Assembly: GCA_024742305.1 (NCBI GenBank)
Contig: JANSYQ010000001.1
Coordinates: 434,001 to 498,000, forward strand
Length of the DNA: 64,000 bases
DNA from: a bacterium
GTDB taxonomy: Bacteria > Bacteroidota > Bacteroidia > Flavobacteriales_D > Crocinitomicaceae
Direction of reading: 5' to 3'
Under the pieces are notes generated by a model. The model did no database searches. It was not told where the DNA came from and saw only the letters and a list, made by a program, of their open reading frames with translations. Positions 27,434 through 35,730 of the stretch are shown piece by piece. The position numbers and the translations under genes were made by a program. How positions within the stretch are numbered: position 1 is the stretch's first letter; the number at the start of each line of letters is the position of its first letter.

Positions 27434-28741
27434 TTATTGTTTGATAAATCGAGCCAGCTTTTGGTTTCCTGAAACAAACGTAGCTGAAATGAAGTAGTGT
27501 CCGGGGTGGAGCATACTTATATCTATCTGCTGTTCACTATTGGTAGGATTGAATTCAATCGCGTTCACCTCTCGCCCTTGAGCATCGGAAATAATTACCT
27601 TAATGGGATTTGCAGCATCCGTTTTTAAGTATAAATCTGTTCCTGCCGGGCTTGGATAGCAAACAACTGATTCAAAAAGAGCTTCTTTTTCCATTTCACC
27701 AACACCTGTTACAAGGTTGAACCTTGGAGCAACGGCAGGAACCATAGTAGGTTCAACGAGTTCCCAATCGCTATTAGATTGTATTACGCCAATAGGTTGC
27801 TTTATTTCGTTAAAGTTTGTCTGAAAGCTAGTTGTGGTATCAAATCCGAACTTAACTGGGTCTTCAAAAGTCTGTGCACATATTAAGTACCGTGTAAAAT
27901 CATTTTGGATCACAATTGATTGCAGTGATACCGAAATGGTACTATCATTTTCATCATCGCTAGAAGGATAATATGTTCCAAAACCAAGAAGCTGAAGGTT
28001 TTGAAAAGCTCCATTAACAGATTGAAAGGATGAATCGTCGATGTTTTGCCATGAATCTGACCAATCAAACACATTTATGAAAATCTCTGCTCCTGCAATA
28101 GTTTCTCCTGAATCCACATGAGGAACAATGTCCACATGCGTCATTTGGTAAGGGTACGGATTACTCACAAAAAACGCTTCGTTGGAATCTTCCCATACTA
28201 CACATGCTTGATAGGATACAGCACTGCTGGGTTTGGGATAAATTTGGTGGAGGCGTTGTTCATTGGGCTGAATTCCGGATGGAGCAATGGTGTGATATTC
28301 ACTATTCCATAAAATGAACGGTAACACCAACGAGTCGTTTGACGTGTTTTGGTCATTCTCAATTTGAACCCGATATATTAACTCATAGTCTCCAAAGTTC
28401 ACGGAATTAGGTGCAAAACTGAATGGAGAGAACTCATTGCTTTCCCCTTGAAATATTCGAATGGAATCGCCAGCATTAATTGTTAATGGACCAATTGCAT
28501 CTTGAAAGTTAAATCCATTGGAGCTAGTTATACTCACCGATATGTAGACGCTATCCTGATTTGCTGTTCCGTAATTGTAGAATGTTCCACCAATAGGAAA
28601 CCCATCAAACATTTTGTGAAAGTCCGTACTCAATGGCGGAACGAGAACGTCATGTTTTGTGAATCCTAAATCATTATTCAGTTGAGCGAAAAGTGGCGAG
28701 AGGCATGTAAAGCAAAGAAGCAGCGTAGTGATTTGTTTCAT
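27434..28741 (-). CDS. Secreted T9SS protein related to the PA-domain paralogues but lacking the PA domain (tandem paralogue 4)
   Basis: The 435-residue protein has a signal peptide (1-19, LFAQ). It joins directly to the segment that follows the PA domain in the other three (FDGFPIGGTFYNYGTANQDS). It keeps the conserved block in divergent form (SYQACVVWED, AGAEIFINVFDWSDSW, FGTYYPSSDDEND, RYLICAQTFE) and ends with a type A sorting domain (CYPSPAGTD, terminal ARFIKQ). It is either an ancestral or a reduced member of the array. Confidence 0.85.
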   Translation of the reverse strand: MKQITTLLLCFTCLSPLFAQLNNDLGFTKHDVLVPPLSTDFHKMFDGFPIGGTFYNYGTANQDSVYISVSITSSNGFNFQDAIGPLTINAGDSIRIFQGESNEFSPFSFAPNSVNFGDYELIYRVQIENDQNTSNDSLVLPFILWNSEYHTIAPSGIQPNEQRLHQIYPKPSSAVSYQACVVWEDSNEAFFVSNPYPYQMTHVDIVPHVDSGETIAGAEIFINVFDWSDSWQNIDDSSFQSVNGAFQNLQLLGFGTYYPSSDDENDSTISVSLQSIVIQNDFTRYLICAQTFEDPVKFGFDTTTSFQTNFNEIKQPIGVIQSNSDWELVEPTMVPAVAPRFNLVTGVGEMEKEALFESVVCYPSPAGTDLYLKTDAANPIKVIISDAQGREVNAIEFNPTNSEQQIDISMLHPGHYFISATFVSGNQKLARFIKQ

Positions 28742-28779
28742 AAGGATACAACGCGAGAGAAAACGATTTGGTTGGAAAC

Positions 28780-28808
28780 AAGAAGAGCCCTCTTTCGAGA
28801 GCTCATCC
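28780..28808 (-). terminator. Terminator of sdhCAB
   Basis: On the minus strand GAGCTCTC-GAAA-GAGGGCTC is followed by TTCTTG. It lies about 20 bp after the sdhB stop. Confidence 0.75.
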
Positions 28809-28829
28809 TGACTATTTCGGTACTTTCAA

Positions 28830-29579
28830 TTATTCTCCAGTCACCGATGCCTTTAAATATTCTCTGTTCATTCGAGCGATGTTCTCCAAAGAAATCTCTT
28901 TTGGACATTCTACCGAACAAGCTCCTGTATTTGTACAGTTTCCGAAGCCTTCTTTGTCCATTTGCTCTACCATGTTCAATACACGGCGTTTTGCCTCAAC
29001 TTTACCTTGTGGAAGTAATGCAAACTGTGATACCTTCGCTGATACGAAAAGCATTGCTGAGGCGTTTTTACACGCCGCTACACAGGCTCCACACCCAATA
29101 CACGTTGCAGCATCGAATGCCTTGTCTGCATCTGCTTTAGGAATTGGAATGGCGTTAGCATCTTGCGTATTTCCGGATGTTCCCACAGAAACGAACCCTC
29201 CAGCGTGCTGAATACGATCAAACGCTGAGCGGTCCACCACCAAATCCTTGATTACTGGGAACCCTTTCGCTCTCCAAGGCTCGATGTAAATCGTGTCGCC
29301 ATCGTTGAAGCTACGCATGTGCAATTGACATGTGGTAACGGCTCTATCTGGTCCGTGTGGCTGTCCGTTGATGTGCATTGAACAGCTACCACAAATACCC
29401 TCACGACAATCGTGATCGAACGCCACTGGCTCTTCTCCCTGAGCAATCAACTGCTCATTCAAAACATCCATCATCTCCAAGAAGGACATGTGCTCTGAAA
29501 CGTTATCAAGTTGATACGTTTTGATTCCTCCTTTATCGTTTGCGTCCTTTTGACGCCAAATTTTCAAAGTTAACTTCAT
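28830..29579 (-). CDS. sdhB: Succinate dehydrogenase/fumarate reductase iron-sulphur subunit
   Basis: SdhB passes electrons from the flavoprotein to the membrane haem/quinone subunit. The 249-residue protein has the 2Fe-2S motif [11 protein letters not shown] with the distant CQLH, the 4Fe-4S motif [11 protein letters not shown], and a second cluster motif [14 protein letters not shown]. The form matches the Bacteroidota type associated with a single five-helix cytochrome b subunit. It is the last gene of sdhCAB, 7 bp after sdhA. Confidence 0.97.
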   Translation of the reverse strand: MKLTLKIWRQKDANDKGGIKTYQLDNVSEHMSFLEMMDVLNEQLIAQGEEPVAFDHDCREGICGSCSMHINGQPHGPDRAVTTCQLHMRSFNDGDTIYIEPWRAKGFPVIKDLVVDRSAFDRIQHAGGFVSVGTSGNTQDANAIPIPKADADKAFDAATCIGCGACVAACKNASAMLFVSAKVSQFALLPQGKVEAKRRVLNMVEQMDKEGFGNCTNTGACSVECPKEISLENIARMNREYLKASVTGE

Positions 29580-29586
29580 CTCGTTC

Positions 29587-31602
29587 TTATTTGTACGAGC
29601 GCTGTTTCAGCTCAATATCGTTAAACGTTAATTCTTCTTTGTGCAGTTTCGCGTTGCTTGGGTCTCCTGTCCATTCCCATGCGGCGACGTAAGCGAAGTT
29701 TTTGTCGTCTCGTTTTGCTTCTCCTTTCTGAGGCCCGTCTTCTTCGGCGGATTCTTCGCGGAAGTGACCTCCACAAGATTCAGTACGGTGCAATGCATCA
29801 TGGGCGAAAAGTTCTCCTAATTCAAGGAAGTCTGCTACACGCGCAGCTTTCTCCAGTTCAGGGTTGAGCTCATACATTCCTCCTGGAACGAATACGTCTT
29901 TGTAGAACTCTTCACGAATTTGTTGAATTTCAGCTATGGCTTCTTTCAACCCTTGTTCGTTACGTGACATTCCAACTTTGTCCCACATTACTTTTCCAAG
30001 ACGGCGGTGGAAATGATCCACTGATTTCGATCCCTTGTTATTGATGAAACCTTCCAATCGTTCTTTTACTGCATTTTCCGCCTCAACAAACTCAGGTGAA
30101 TCGGTCGGGATGGCACCCGTACGGATATCGTCTGCTAGGTAATCTCCAATAGTATATGGAAGTACAAAGTATCCGTCTGCCAATCCTTGCATCAACGCGG
30201 ATGCTCCCAATCGGTTCGCTCCGTGGTCAGAGAAGTTCGCCTCTCCGGCCGCGTAACAACCAGGAATGGTGGTCATTAGGTTGTAATCTACCCAAACACC
30301 TCCCATGGTGTAGTGTACCGCAGGATAAATCATCATCGGTGTTTTGTATGGATTGTCGTCTGTAATCTTCTGATACATTTGGAACAAGTTCCCGTATTTC
30401 GCTTCGATTACGCCTTCACCAAGCTCTCGAACGCGCTCATCAGATGCATTCGGTTCTCCCTCAACTGTTGCTTTTTCTCGACCATAGCGCATAATTGCCG
30501 CATCGAAGTCCAAATAAACAGCTTCACCGGTTTCATTTACTCCAAACCCTGCATCACAACGCTCTTTGGCTGCACGGGAAGCAACGTCACGTGGGACGAG
30601 GTTACCAAATGCTGGATAACGTCGCTCCAGGTAATAATCGCGCTCGTCTTCGGAAAGGTCGGTTGGTTTTTTGGTTCCTTTACGTATAGCCTCCACATCT
30701 TCCATGTTTTTTGGCACCCAAATTCGTCCGTCATTACGCAAAGACTCTGACATCAAGGTCAATTTCGATTGGTAATCACCGGAGCGTGGAATACACGTTG
30801 GGTGAATTTGCGTGTAACATGGATTTGCGAAGAAGGCTCCTTTTTTGTGCACGCGCCATGCGGCTGTAACGTTGGATCCCATCGCGTTTGTAGAAAGGAA
30901 GAACACGTTTCCGTAACCTCCGGAAGCAATTACTACTGCGTGAGCAGAGTGACGTTCAATTTCACCAGTCACCAAGTTACGTGCGATAATTCCACGTGCC
31001 TTACCGTCCACTTTTACGAGTTCAAGCATTTCGTGGCGGTTGTACATCTTGATTTTCCCTTTACCAATTTGGCGGTTCATGGCAGAGTATGCACCCAACA
31101 GCAATTGCTGTCCGGTTTGTCCTTTGGCGTAGAACGTACGGGAAACCAATACACCACCAAAAGAACGGTTGTCCAAAAGACCTCCATACTCACGTGCGAA
31201 AGGAACTCCTTGTGCCACACATTGGTCGATAATGTTAGCCGAAACTTCCGCCAAACGGTAAACGTTGGCTTCGCGTGATCGGTAATCTCCACCTTTCACA
31301 GTGTCGTAGAACAAGCGGTAAACCGAGTCACCATCGTTCTGATAATTCTTCGCCGCGTTGATTCCCCCTTGTGCTGCAATGGAGTGCGCACGACGTGGGG
31401 AGTCTTGAAAACAAAATGCTTTTACGTTGTATCCCATTTCGGCAAGAGAAGCGGAAGCAGAGCCTCCAGCCAATCCTGTACCGACAACAATAACGTCAAT
31501 CAAACGTTTGTTTGCTGGGTTAACAAGGTTGATTTTGTTTTTATGATTTGTCCATTTGTCCTTAATTGGACCTTCTGGAATTTTTGCATCTAATACTGAC
31601 AT
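29587..31602 (-). CDS. sdhA: Succinate dehydrogenase/fumarate reductase flavoprotein subunit
   Basis: SdhA oxidises succinate to fumarate (or the reverse) with covalently bound FAD. The 671-residue protein has the FAD-binding [19 protein letters not shown], the [15 protein letters not shown] segment with the histidine that carries FAD, and the substrate-site [10 protein letters not shown] and [11 protein letters not shown] regions. Length is as expected for the Bacteroidota/B. subtilis-like branch. The gene sits between sdhC (21 bp gap) and sdhB. Confidence 0.97.
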   Translation of the reverse strand: MSVLDAKIPEGPIKDKWTNHKNKINLVNPANKRLIDVIVVGTGLAGGSASASLAEMGYNVKAFCFQDSPRRAHSIAAQGGINAAKNYQNDGDSVYRLFYDTVKGGDYRSREANVYRLAEVSANIIDQCVAQGVPFAREYGGLLDNRSFGGVLVSRTFYAKGQTGQQLLLGAYSAMNRQIGKGKIKMYNRHEMLELVKVDGKARGIIARNLVTGEIERHSAHAVVIASGGYGNVFFLSTNAMGSNVTAAWRVHKKGAFFANPCYTQIHPTCIPRSGDYQSKLTLMSESLRNDGRIWVPKNMEDVEAIRKGTKKPTDLSEDERDYYLERRYPAFGNLVPRDVASRAAKERCDAGFGVNETGEAVYLDFDAAIMRYGREKATVEGEPNASDERVRELGEGVIEAKYGNLFQMYQKITDDNPYKTPMMIYPAVHYTMGGVWVDYNLMTTIPGCYAAGEANFSDHGANRLGASALMQGLADGYFVLPYTIGDYLADDIRTGAIPTDSPEFVEAENAVKERLEGFINNKGSKSVDHFHRRLGKVMWDKVGMSRNEQGLKEAIAEIQQIREEFYKDVFVPGGMYELNPELEKAARVADFLELGELFAHDALHRTESCGGHFREESAEEDGPQKGEAKRDDKNFAYVAAWEWTGDPSNAKLHKEELTFNDIELKQRSYK

Positions 31603-31623
31603 ATTCTCGAGTATTTCTAAGTT

Positions 31624-32547
31624 CTATTTCGTTAGGAAAATAATCACTGGGATCACCGCAAATCCAAGAGGAATCAATACGGAGAATGCCTTTCCAAATC
31701 CACTAAGTAGTGGTGTATATTTCTCGTTGTTCAAGCCAAGCGTTTGGAATGCGGATGCGAATCCGTGCCAAAGGTGAAACCCTAGTACTGCCATGGCTAG
31801 CACGTACAATATCACCGCTAACCAAGCAAACTCGTTTGCTGGAAGGTCCGCTTCGTTTTCTTTATCATGTCCAAAGAACGCCAATGTAAGCGAGTGCAAA
31901 TCTTTGTACCCTTCACCTACTTTTAGTTCACTGCGTGTATCGTAGAATTCCGTTTCGTTACGAATTTCACCACTCGCCTTTCTTCCTTCTTGATCCTCGA
32001 AAGCTTTCACAGACAAGTAATCGCCTTTTGTTGTGAGATAATAGCTCGAAGTGTCGTAATACATGGTGGTGGTTCCTTGTGCATCGATCACTTGCTCTTG
32101 CTCTGTTGTGCGCTCTACTTTGTGCAGCGGCATCTCTTCGAAGTGCATTTTTGCCCAAAAGTTGGCCATGTGCATGATGATGAACACTAAAATTGCCGTT
32201 CCTAAGATCGCCATGTAGCGAGACGGAAGCTGTGTGTTTCGCTCCGGCTTGTTGTAGGCGTAGTTCACTGGACGTGCCTTTTTGTTTTGAATGGTCAACA
32301 AGAAGCCATCAATCGCATGGAACAAGATTGAGAAGTACGTTAGGTACGATAGAATCTTGATAAACGGATTGTGGGTCATGAAATAGGCGTACTCATTGAA
32401 CGCTTGTTTTCCCTCTTCACCTGTGATGAAAATCAACTGGAGGTTACCGAGAAGGTGTCCAACGAGAAAGAGGCACAAGAACAGTCCCGTGAGGGCCATC
32501 CACCACTTTTTCGCTATGGAAGATTTGAGAATCGCTGATTTGCTCAT
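31624..32547 (-). CDS. sdhC: Succinate dehydrogenase cytochrome b558 subunit with enlarged loop
   Basis: This subunit anchors the complex, carries haem and reduces menaquinone. Five membrane helices are visible, with candidate haem-ligand histidines H31 (VGHLLGN), H77 (LFHAIDG), H126 (IMHMANFW) and H258/H261 (FHLWHGFASAF). The protein has 307 residues, whereas I expect about 220-240. The extra length is a hydrophilic, charged insertion of roughly 70 residues (about 143-213) between helices 3 and 4, rich in Tyr, Thr and Glu. The rest aligns without a gap, so this is not a frameshift. It is the first gene of sdhCAB. Confidence 0.93.
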   Translation of the reverse strand: MSKSAILKSSIAKKWWMALTGLFLCLFLVGHLLGNLQLIFITGEEGKQAFNEYAYFMTHNPFIKILSYLTYFSILFHAIDGFLLTIQNKKARPVNYAYNKPERNTQLPSRYMAILGTAILVFIIMHMANFWAKMHFEEMPLHKVERTTEQEQVIDAQGTTTMYYDTSSYYLTTKGDYLSVKAFEDQEGRKASGEIRNETEFYDTRSELKVGEGYKDLHSLTLAFFGHDKENEADLPANEFAWLAVILYVLAMAVLGFHLWHGFASAFQTLGLNNEKYTPLLSGFGKAFSVLIPLGFAVIPVIIFLTK

Positions 32548-32582
32548 TTTACCGATTTATCTTTAAAATAATGTGACGCTTA

Positions 32583-32590
32583 CAAATTTA
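32583..32590 (-). promoter_or_regulatory. Predicted promoter -7 box of sdhCAB
   Basis: On the minus strand this reads TAAATTTG, a full match to TAnnTTTG, 36 bp upstream of sdhC. Confidence 0.55.
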
Positions 32591-32714
32591 ACAGTTCGTT
32601 GACTTTGTTGGGAGATTCGGCCTTATTTAGATTCTGTTTAAATAAGAAGGAGAAAGATGTAACAAATCTCCGCGGAAAACGTTATGCGTGCAGAACTGTT
32701 TTAAATCTCCTGTT

Positions 32715-33056
32715 ATGCATTATTTCTTGCTTATTGCGCTTTTGGGCGCATCGCTCTCCAGCTACGCACAATCTTCTGATAATGAAATACTTCAAGTTGC
32801 TCAACTTCGTGCCGACTGCGTAGAAAGGTCGCTCTGTAGCGTTGAAGTTTACCCAAATCCATCTACAGGACCGGTGCATGTTGACGCTCCCAAAGGGGCT
32901 TCTTGTATGGTTTATTCCTCCTCAGGAACCTACGTTGGAACGTGGGAAGTTGGCGAGAACGGACTCGATTTGGTAGATCTTCCTTCTGGAATTTTCATCG
33001 CTGCGGTGACCTACAATGGCATCAAACACACTTCGAGAATTGTGATTTTGGATTAA
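32715..33056 (+). CDS. Minimal secreted protein: signal peptide plus T9SS type A-like sorting domain
   Basis: From ATG 32715 the product has 113 residues: a signal peptide (1-19, SSYAQ), about 25 residues with two cysteines (ADCVERSLC), and then directly a type A sorting domain (VYPNPSTGPV, LPSGIFIAAV, terminal SRIVILD). There is almost no cargo. I preferred this start to one 27 bp upstream because it begins the signal peptide. It could be a relic of a larger gene, or a small secreted peptide released by sorting-domain cleavage. It is divergent from sdhC. Confidence 0.75.
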   Translation: MHYFLLIALLGASLSSYAQSSDNEILQVAQLRADCVERSLCSVEVYPNPSTGPVHVDAPKGASCMVYSSSGTYVGTWEVGENGLDLVDLPSGIFIAAVTYNGIKHTSRIVILD

Positions 33057-33107
33057 GACTTAAGTAAAATCATTTTTTTCTGATCGTTGTCGTTGTATCT
33101 TCGGGGT

Positions 33108-34037
33108 ATGACCAAAACCATTACTGTTATCGGCTACGGAAATGTAGGGCGCGTGCTCGTGAATTTGCTTTTGGGCTCCAGCCATCACATTCATCTGAAC
33201 ATTCTTGACCCAGCGGATTGGCTTACGGGTGCTTTTTTAGACCTTGAGCATGCTTTGGGTATGCAGCCGAACAAGCGAGTGCACTTTAACGACCAGCAGC
33301 TTTTTGAATCATCGGATTACGTTTTTTTTACGGCTGGAACACCAAGTAAGCATGGTTCCTCTCGACTGACGACGGTAAAGGACAACACGCAATTGGTAAA
33401 GGATCTCTTTTTGGGAAAAGACCTCAACCCGAATATGTGCGTAATCGCAATTACAAATCCAGTGGATGTAATTACTGCCGCCATTTTTAAGTACTCCAAT
33501 TTGCCTTGGAATCAAGTGGTTGGTACCGGCACCTATTTGGATTCACAGCGTTTTTCATATCATCTTGCGCAATTAACTGGAACCGATTATCGCGATGTAA
33601 ATGCGCTTATTTTGGGTGAACATGGCGAATCATTTGCGCCTATTCTCTCGCAAAGCTCCTATTCGGGAAAACCATTAATGGAAGGTTCAAAGTTTACACC
33701 TACTGTCACAGATAGAGCCTTGTATCAGACGCATCATGCCGCTTTTGAAATTCGAAAAACAGAACCTGGCACTTCGATGGCTGTTTCTCACTGCGCCTTG
33801 CGCATCATGGAATATTTCGAGGACGAAGTTGAGCGCCACATTCCAGCCTCTGTTTTGTTAAATGATGTTTGGACGAAAAAATTGGAGTTAGCTCACCCCA
33901 TCTGCATGAGTGTTCCTGTGGTGATTTCTTCGAAAGGACTTGAAATTCCCGATCCATTAGAACTAAAAAACAGCGAATTGAGCGCTTTGAAACGATCGGC
34001 GCAAGTGCTGTTAGAGTATCAAGGGTTTTTGGTTTAA
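33108..34037 (+). CDS. Lactate/malate dehydrogenase family protein
   Basis: The 309-residue NAD-dependent 2-hydroxyacid dehydrogenase starts with the Rossmann motif VIGYGNVGRV. The catalytic residues are D145 and R148 (LDSQRF), H172 (GEHGES) and R86. The specificity position (102 in dogfish LDH numbering, Gln in LDH and Arg in MDH) is K81 in GTPSKHGSSR, and Pro stands where Arg99 is usual. The substrate is therefore not clear, with malate/oxaloacetate or another carboxylate possible. ATG 33108 gives the normal N-terminus. A near-match promoter box, TATCTTCG, lies just upstream. It converges on the LD-carboxypeptidase gene. Confidence 0.88.
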   Translation: MTKTITVIGYGNVGRVLVNLLLGSSHHIHLNILDPADWLTGAFLDLEHALGMQPNKRVHFNDQQLFESSDYVFFTAGTPSKHGSSRLTTVKDNTQLVKDLFLGKDLNPNMCVIAITNPVDVITAAIFKYSNLPWNQVVGTGTYLDSQRFSYHLAQLTGTDYRDVNALILGEHGESFAPILSQSSYSGKPLMEGSKFTPTVTDRALYQTHHAAFEIRKTEPGTSMAVSHCALRIMEYFEDEVERHIPASVLLNDVWTKKLELAHPICMSVPVVISSKGLEIPDPLELKNSELSALKRSAQVLLEYQGFLV

Positions 34038-34040
34038 AAG

Positions 34041-34085
34041 AGACTCTAGACCGCTGCGCTCCATGAGGAGAGACGCTAGACTTGT
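34041..34085. repeat. Palindromic intergenic element between convergent genes
   Basis: AGACTCTAGACCGCTGCG and GAGAGACGCTAGACT are imperfect inverted copies around CTCCATGAG. The layout resembles the CTCGA-family elements but with a TCTAGAC core. It may act as a bidirectional terminator, but no U-tract is seen. Confidence 0.45.
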
Positions 34086-34092
34086 TCGTTCA

Positions 34093-34995
34093 TTACTTCT
34101 GAAATGTCAAGGTTGATCCACTCGAGTCTACTTCAAGGCTTACGGTTGCTCCAAAAATCAACGCGCGATTGTCATCAATGTGACCCGCAGGAAAGTTGAA
34201 TGCAAAAGGAATGTTTCGCTCCTCAAAGTGTTCCAAAACTATTTCCTCCAACGTTTTACCATACGGTATTTCAGAGTCTTTCATGGAAGTCATTCCGCCT
34301 ACAACAAGCCCGTTGATTTTACCCAGTATTCCAGCTTTTTTCAAACTGTAAAACATTCTGTCTATACTGTACAATGGCTCGCCGACTTCCTCAACAAAAA
34401 GAATACAGTCTGTGCAGTCGGGTTGGTCGTTTGTTCCAATCAGACTGGCAATGATTGCCAAGTTTCCTCCCAGTAACGTGCCTTCCGCAGTTCCTTCTTT
34501 ATTGAAAGATGATTTTGATGCTTCTATTGAATACTTCGTTCCTTCAAGCGCTTTAACTAGCGTGCCGAGTGCCTCTTGTGAATGGTCGATAAAGTTCAAC
34601 GGCATTGTTCCGTGAATACTTGCGAACATCTTTGTTTGAAGGTGTTGATGTAAGACCGTAACATCGCTGAAGCCGATGATCCATTTCGGGTTTTGATAAA
34701 ATTTGCCCCAATTCAACCGATCCACCAATTGAACACATCCATAACCACCTCTTGCACACAAAATCGCATCAATTTCAGGGTCGTCGATCGCTGTTTGTAG
34801 GTCAGCAAGTCGTTCTACTACCGTTCCGGAAAAATAATGATGTCCTCCAAGGCAATTTTCACTTATCGACACCTTAAATCCTGAACTTTCAAGTTTTTTT
34901 TTAGCCAATTCAACATGCGACACCTCTATTCGTTTGGCAGGCGCTACAATTCGAATATGGTCACCTTTTTGCAGGTGCTTTGGACGTTGCATCAT
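34093..34995 (-). CDS. LD-carboxypeptidase (peptidase family S66)
   Basis: S66 enzymes cut the L,D bond of murein tetrapeptides in peptidoglycan recycling. The 300-residue protein has the nucleophile S110 in WIIGFSDVT, the upstream CARGGYGCVQLVDRL, Glu in FVEEVGEPLYSIDRM and His in FPAGHIDDNRAL, so the Ser-Glu-His triad is complete. There is no signal peptide, consistent with a cytoplasmic recycling enzyme. The start could be either of two adjacent ATG codons. Confidence 0.94.
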   Translation of the reverse strand: MMQRPKHLQKGDHIRIVAPAKRIEVSHVELAKKKLESSGFKVSISENCLGGHHYFSGTVVERLADLQTAIDDPEIDAILCARGGYGCVQLVDRLNWGKFYQNPKWIIGFSDVTVLHQHLQTKMFASIHGTMPLNFIDHSQEALGTLVKALEGTKYSIEASKSSFNKEGTAEGTLLGGNLAIIASLIGTNDQPDCTDCILFVEEVGEPLYSIDRMFYSLKKAGILGKINGLVVGGMTSMKDSEIPYGKTLEEIVLEHFEERNIPFAFNFPAGHIDDNRALIFGATVSLEVDSSGSTLTFQK

Positions 34996-35000
34996 GAAAG

Positions 35001-35008
35001 CAAATGTA
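35001..35008 (-). promoter_or_regulatory. Predicted promoter -7 box of the LD-carboxypeptidase gene
   Basis: TACATTTG on the minus strand ends only 5 nt before the first ATG, so the transcript should have almost no leader. Confidence 0.5.
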
Positions 35009-35064
35009 GTAGAATTGACATCTGAACGCCATATTTTTACCTAATTTCGAAGCAAATCAACCAC

Positions 35065-35505
35065 ATGATTGATCCGTTTGACGATAATTACTTCATGAAG
35101 CAGGCTTACCTTGAGGCGGAAAAAGCCTTTGAGCTGGGTGAAGTACCCGTGGGAGCTGTCATCGTTGCCAACCAGCGTGTTATTGCTCGTTCCCATAATC
35201 TAACAGAGCAACTGAACGACGTTACTGCACATGCGGAAATGCAAGCCATAACTGCCGCAGCTGGTTTTTTAGGAGGAAAATACCTGAAAGGATGCACGCT
35301 TTACGTGACCTTGGAGCCATGCGTTATGTGTGGAGGAGCGTTGTACTGGTCGCAATTGGATAAAATCGTCTTTGGTGCACGAGACGAAAAAAGAGGAGCG
35401 AGTACCGTGGGTAACTTGTATCACCCTAAAACAGAATTGGTTGGTGGAGTTATGGAGAATGAGTGCCAAGCTATTCTTCAGGAGTTCTTCCGATCCAAAA
35501 GGTAA
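35065..35505 (+). CDS. tadA: tRNA-specific adenosine deaminase
   Basis: TadA converts A34 to inosine in tRNA-Arg(ACG). The 146-residue protein has the zinc and proton-shuttle motif H56-A-E58 and P85-C86-V-M-C89 of the cytidine-deaminase fold, along with the N-terminal MKQAYLEAEKAF and GEVPVGAVIV segments typical of TadA. Length is normal. It is a single gene with no operon partner. Confidence 0.95.
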   Translation: MIDPFDDNYFMKQAYLEAEKAFELGEVPVGAVIVANQRVIARSHNLTEQLNDVTAHAEMQAITAAAGFLGGKYLKGCTLYVTLEPCVMCGGALYWSQLDKIVFGARDEKRGASTVGNLYHPKTELVGGVMENECQAILQEFFRSKR

Positions 35506-35730
35506 GATTTCACACATCGTTAATTTTTGGATTTATGGGTAAAACGTTCTACATTAGAGAACGCTAAATAAGTAACTATGACAAAACTACTACTCCCTTC
35601 GCACTTCGCTGCATGTGCCACTTACTAACTAATCGCAGCCAAATACTAAACAAATTCTTTCTCTCGAGTAGCTCGCCATTACTTTCACGAGTTGGAAAGG
35701 AACTATTTATGAACTTCTAAACTACACGAT

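Noticed and set aside
21796-28741. The four tandem T9SS genes as a mobile or phage-derived cluster
   Set aside because: There is no transposase, integrase, terminal repeat or tRNA target, and each gene is an ordinary secreted protein with its own terminator.
30313-30750. A 145-codon open frame opposite sdhA
   Set aside because: sdhA is certain by its motifs, and the opposite frame has no recognisable features.
35506-35730. A possible small gene (ATG at 35578, 16 codons) in the tadA to T9SS gap
   Set aside because: It is too short and has no supporting features; I see nothing else in this gap beyond AT-rich sequence.
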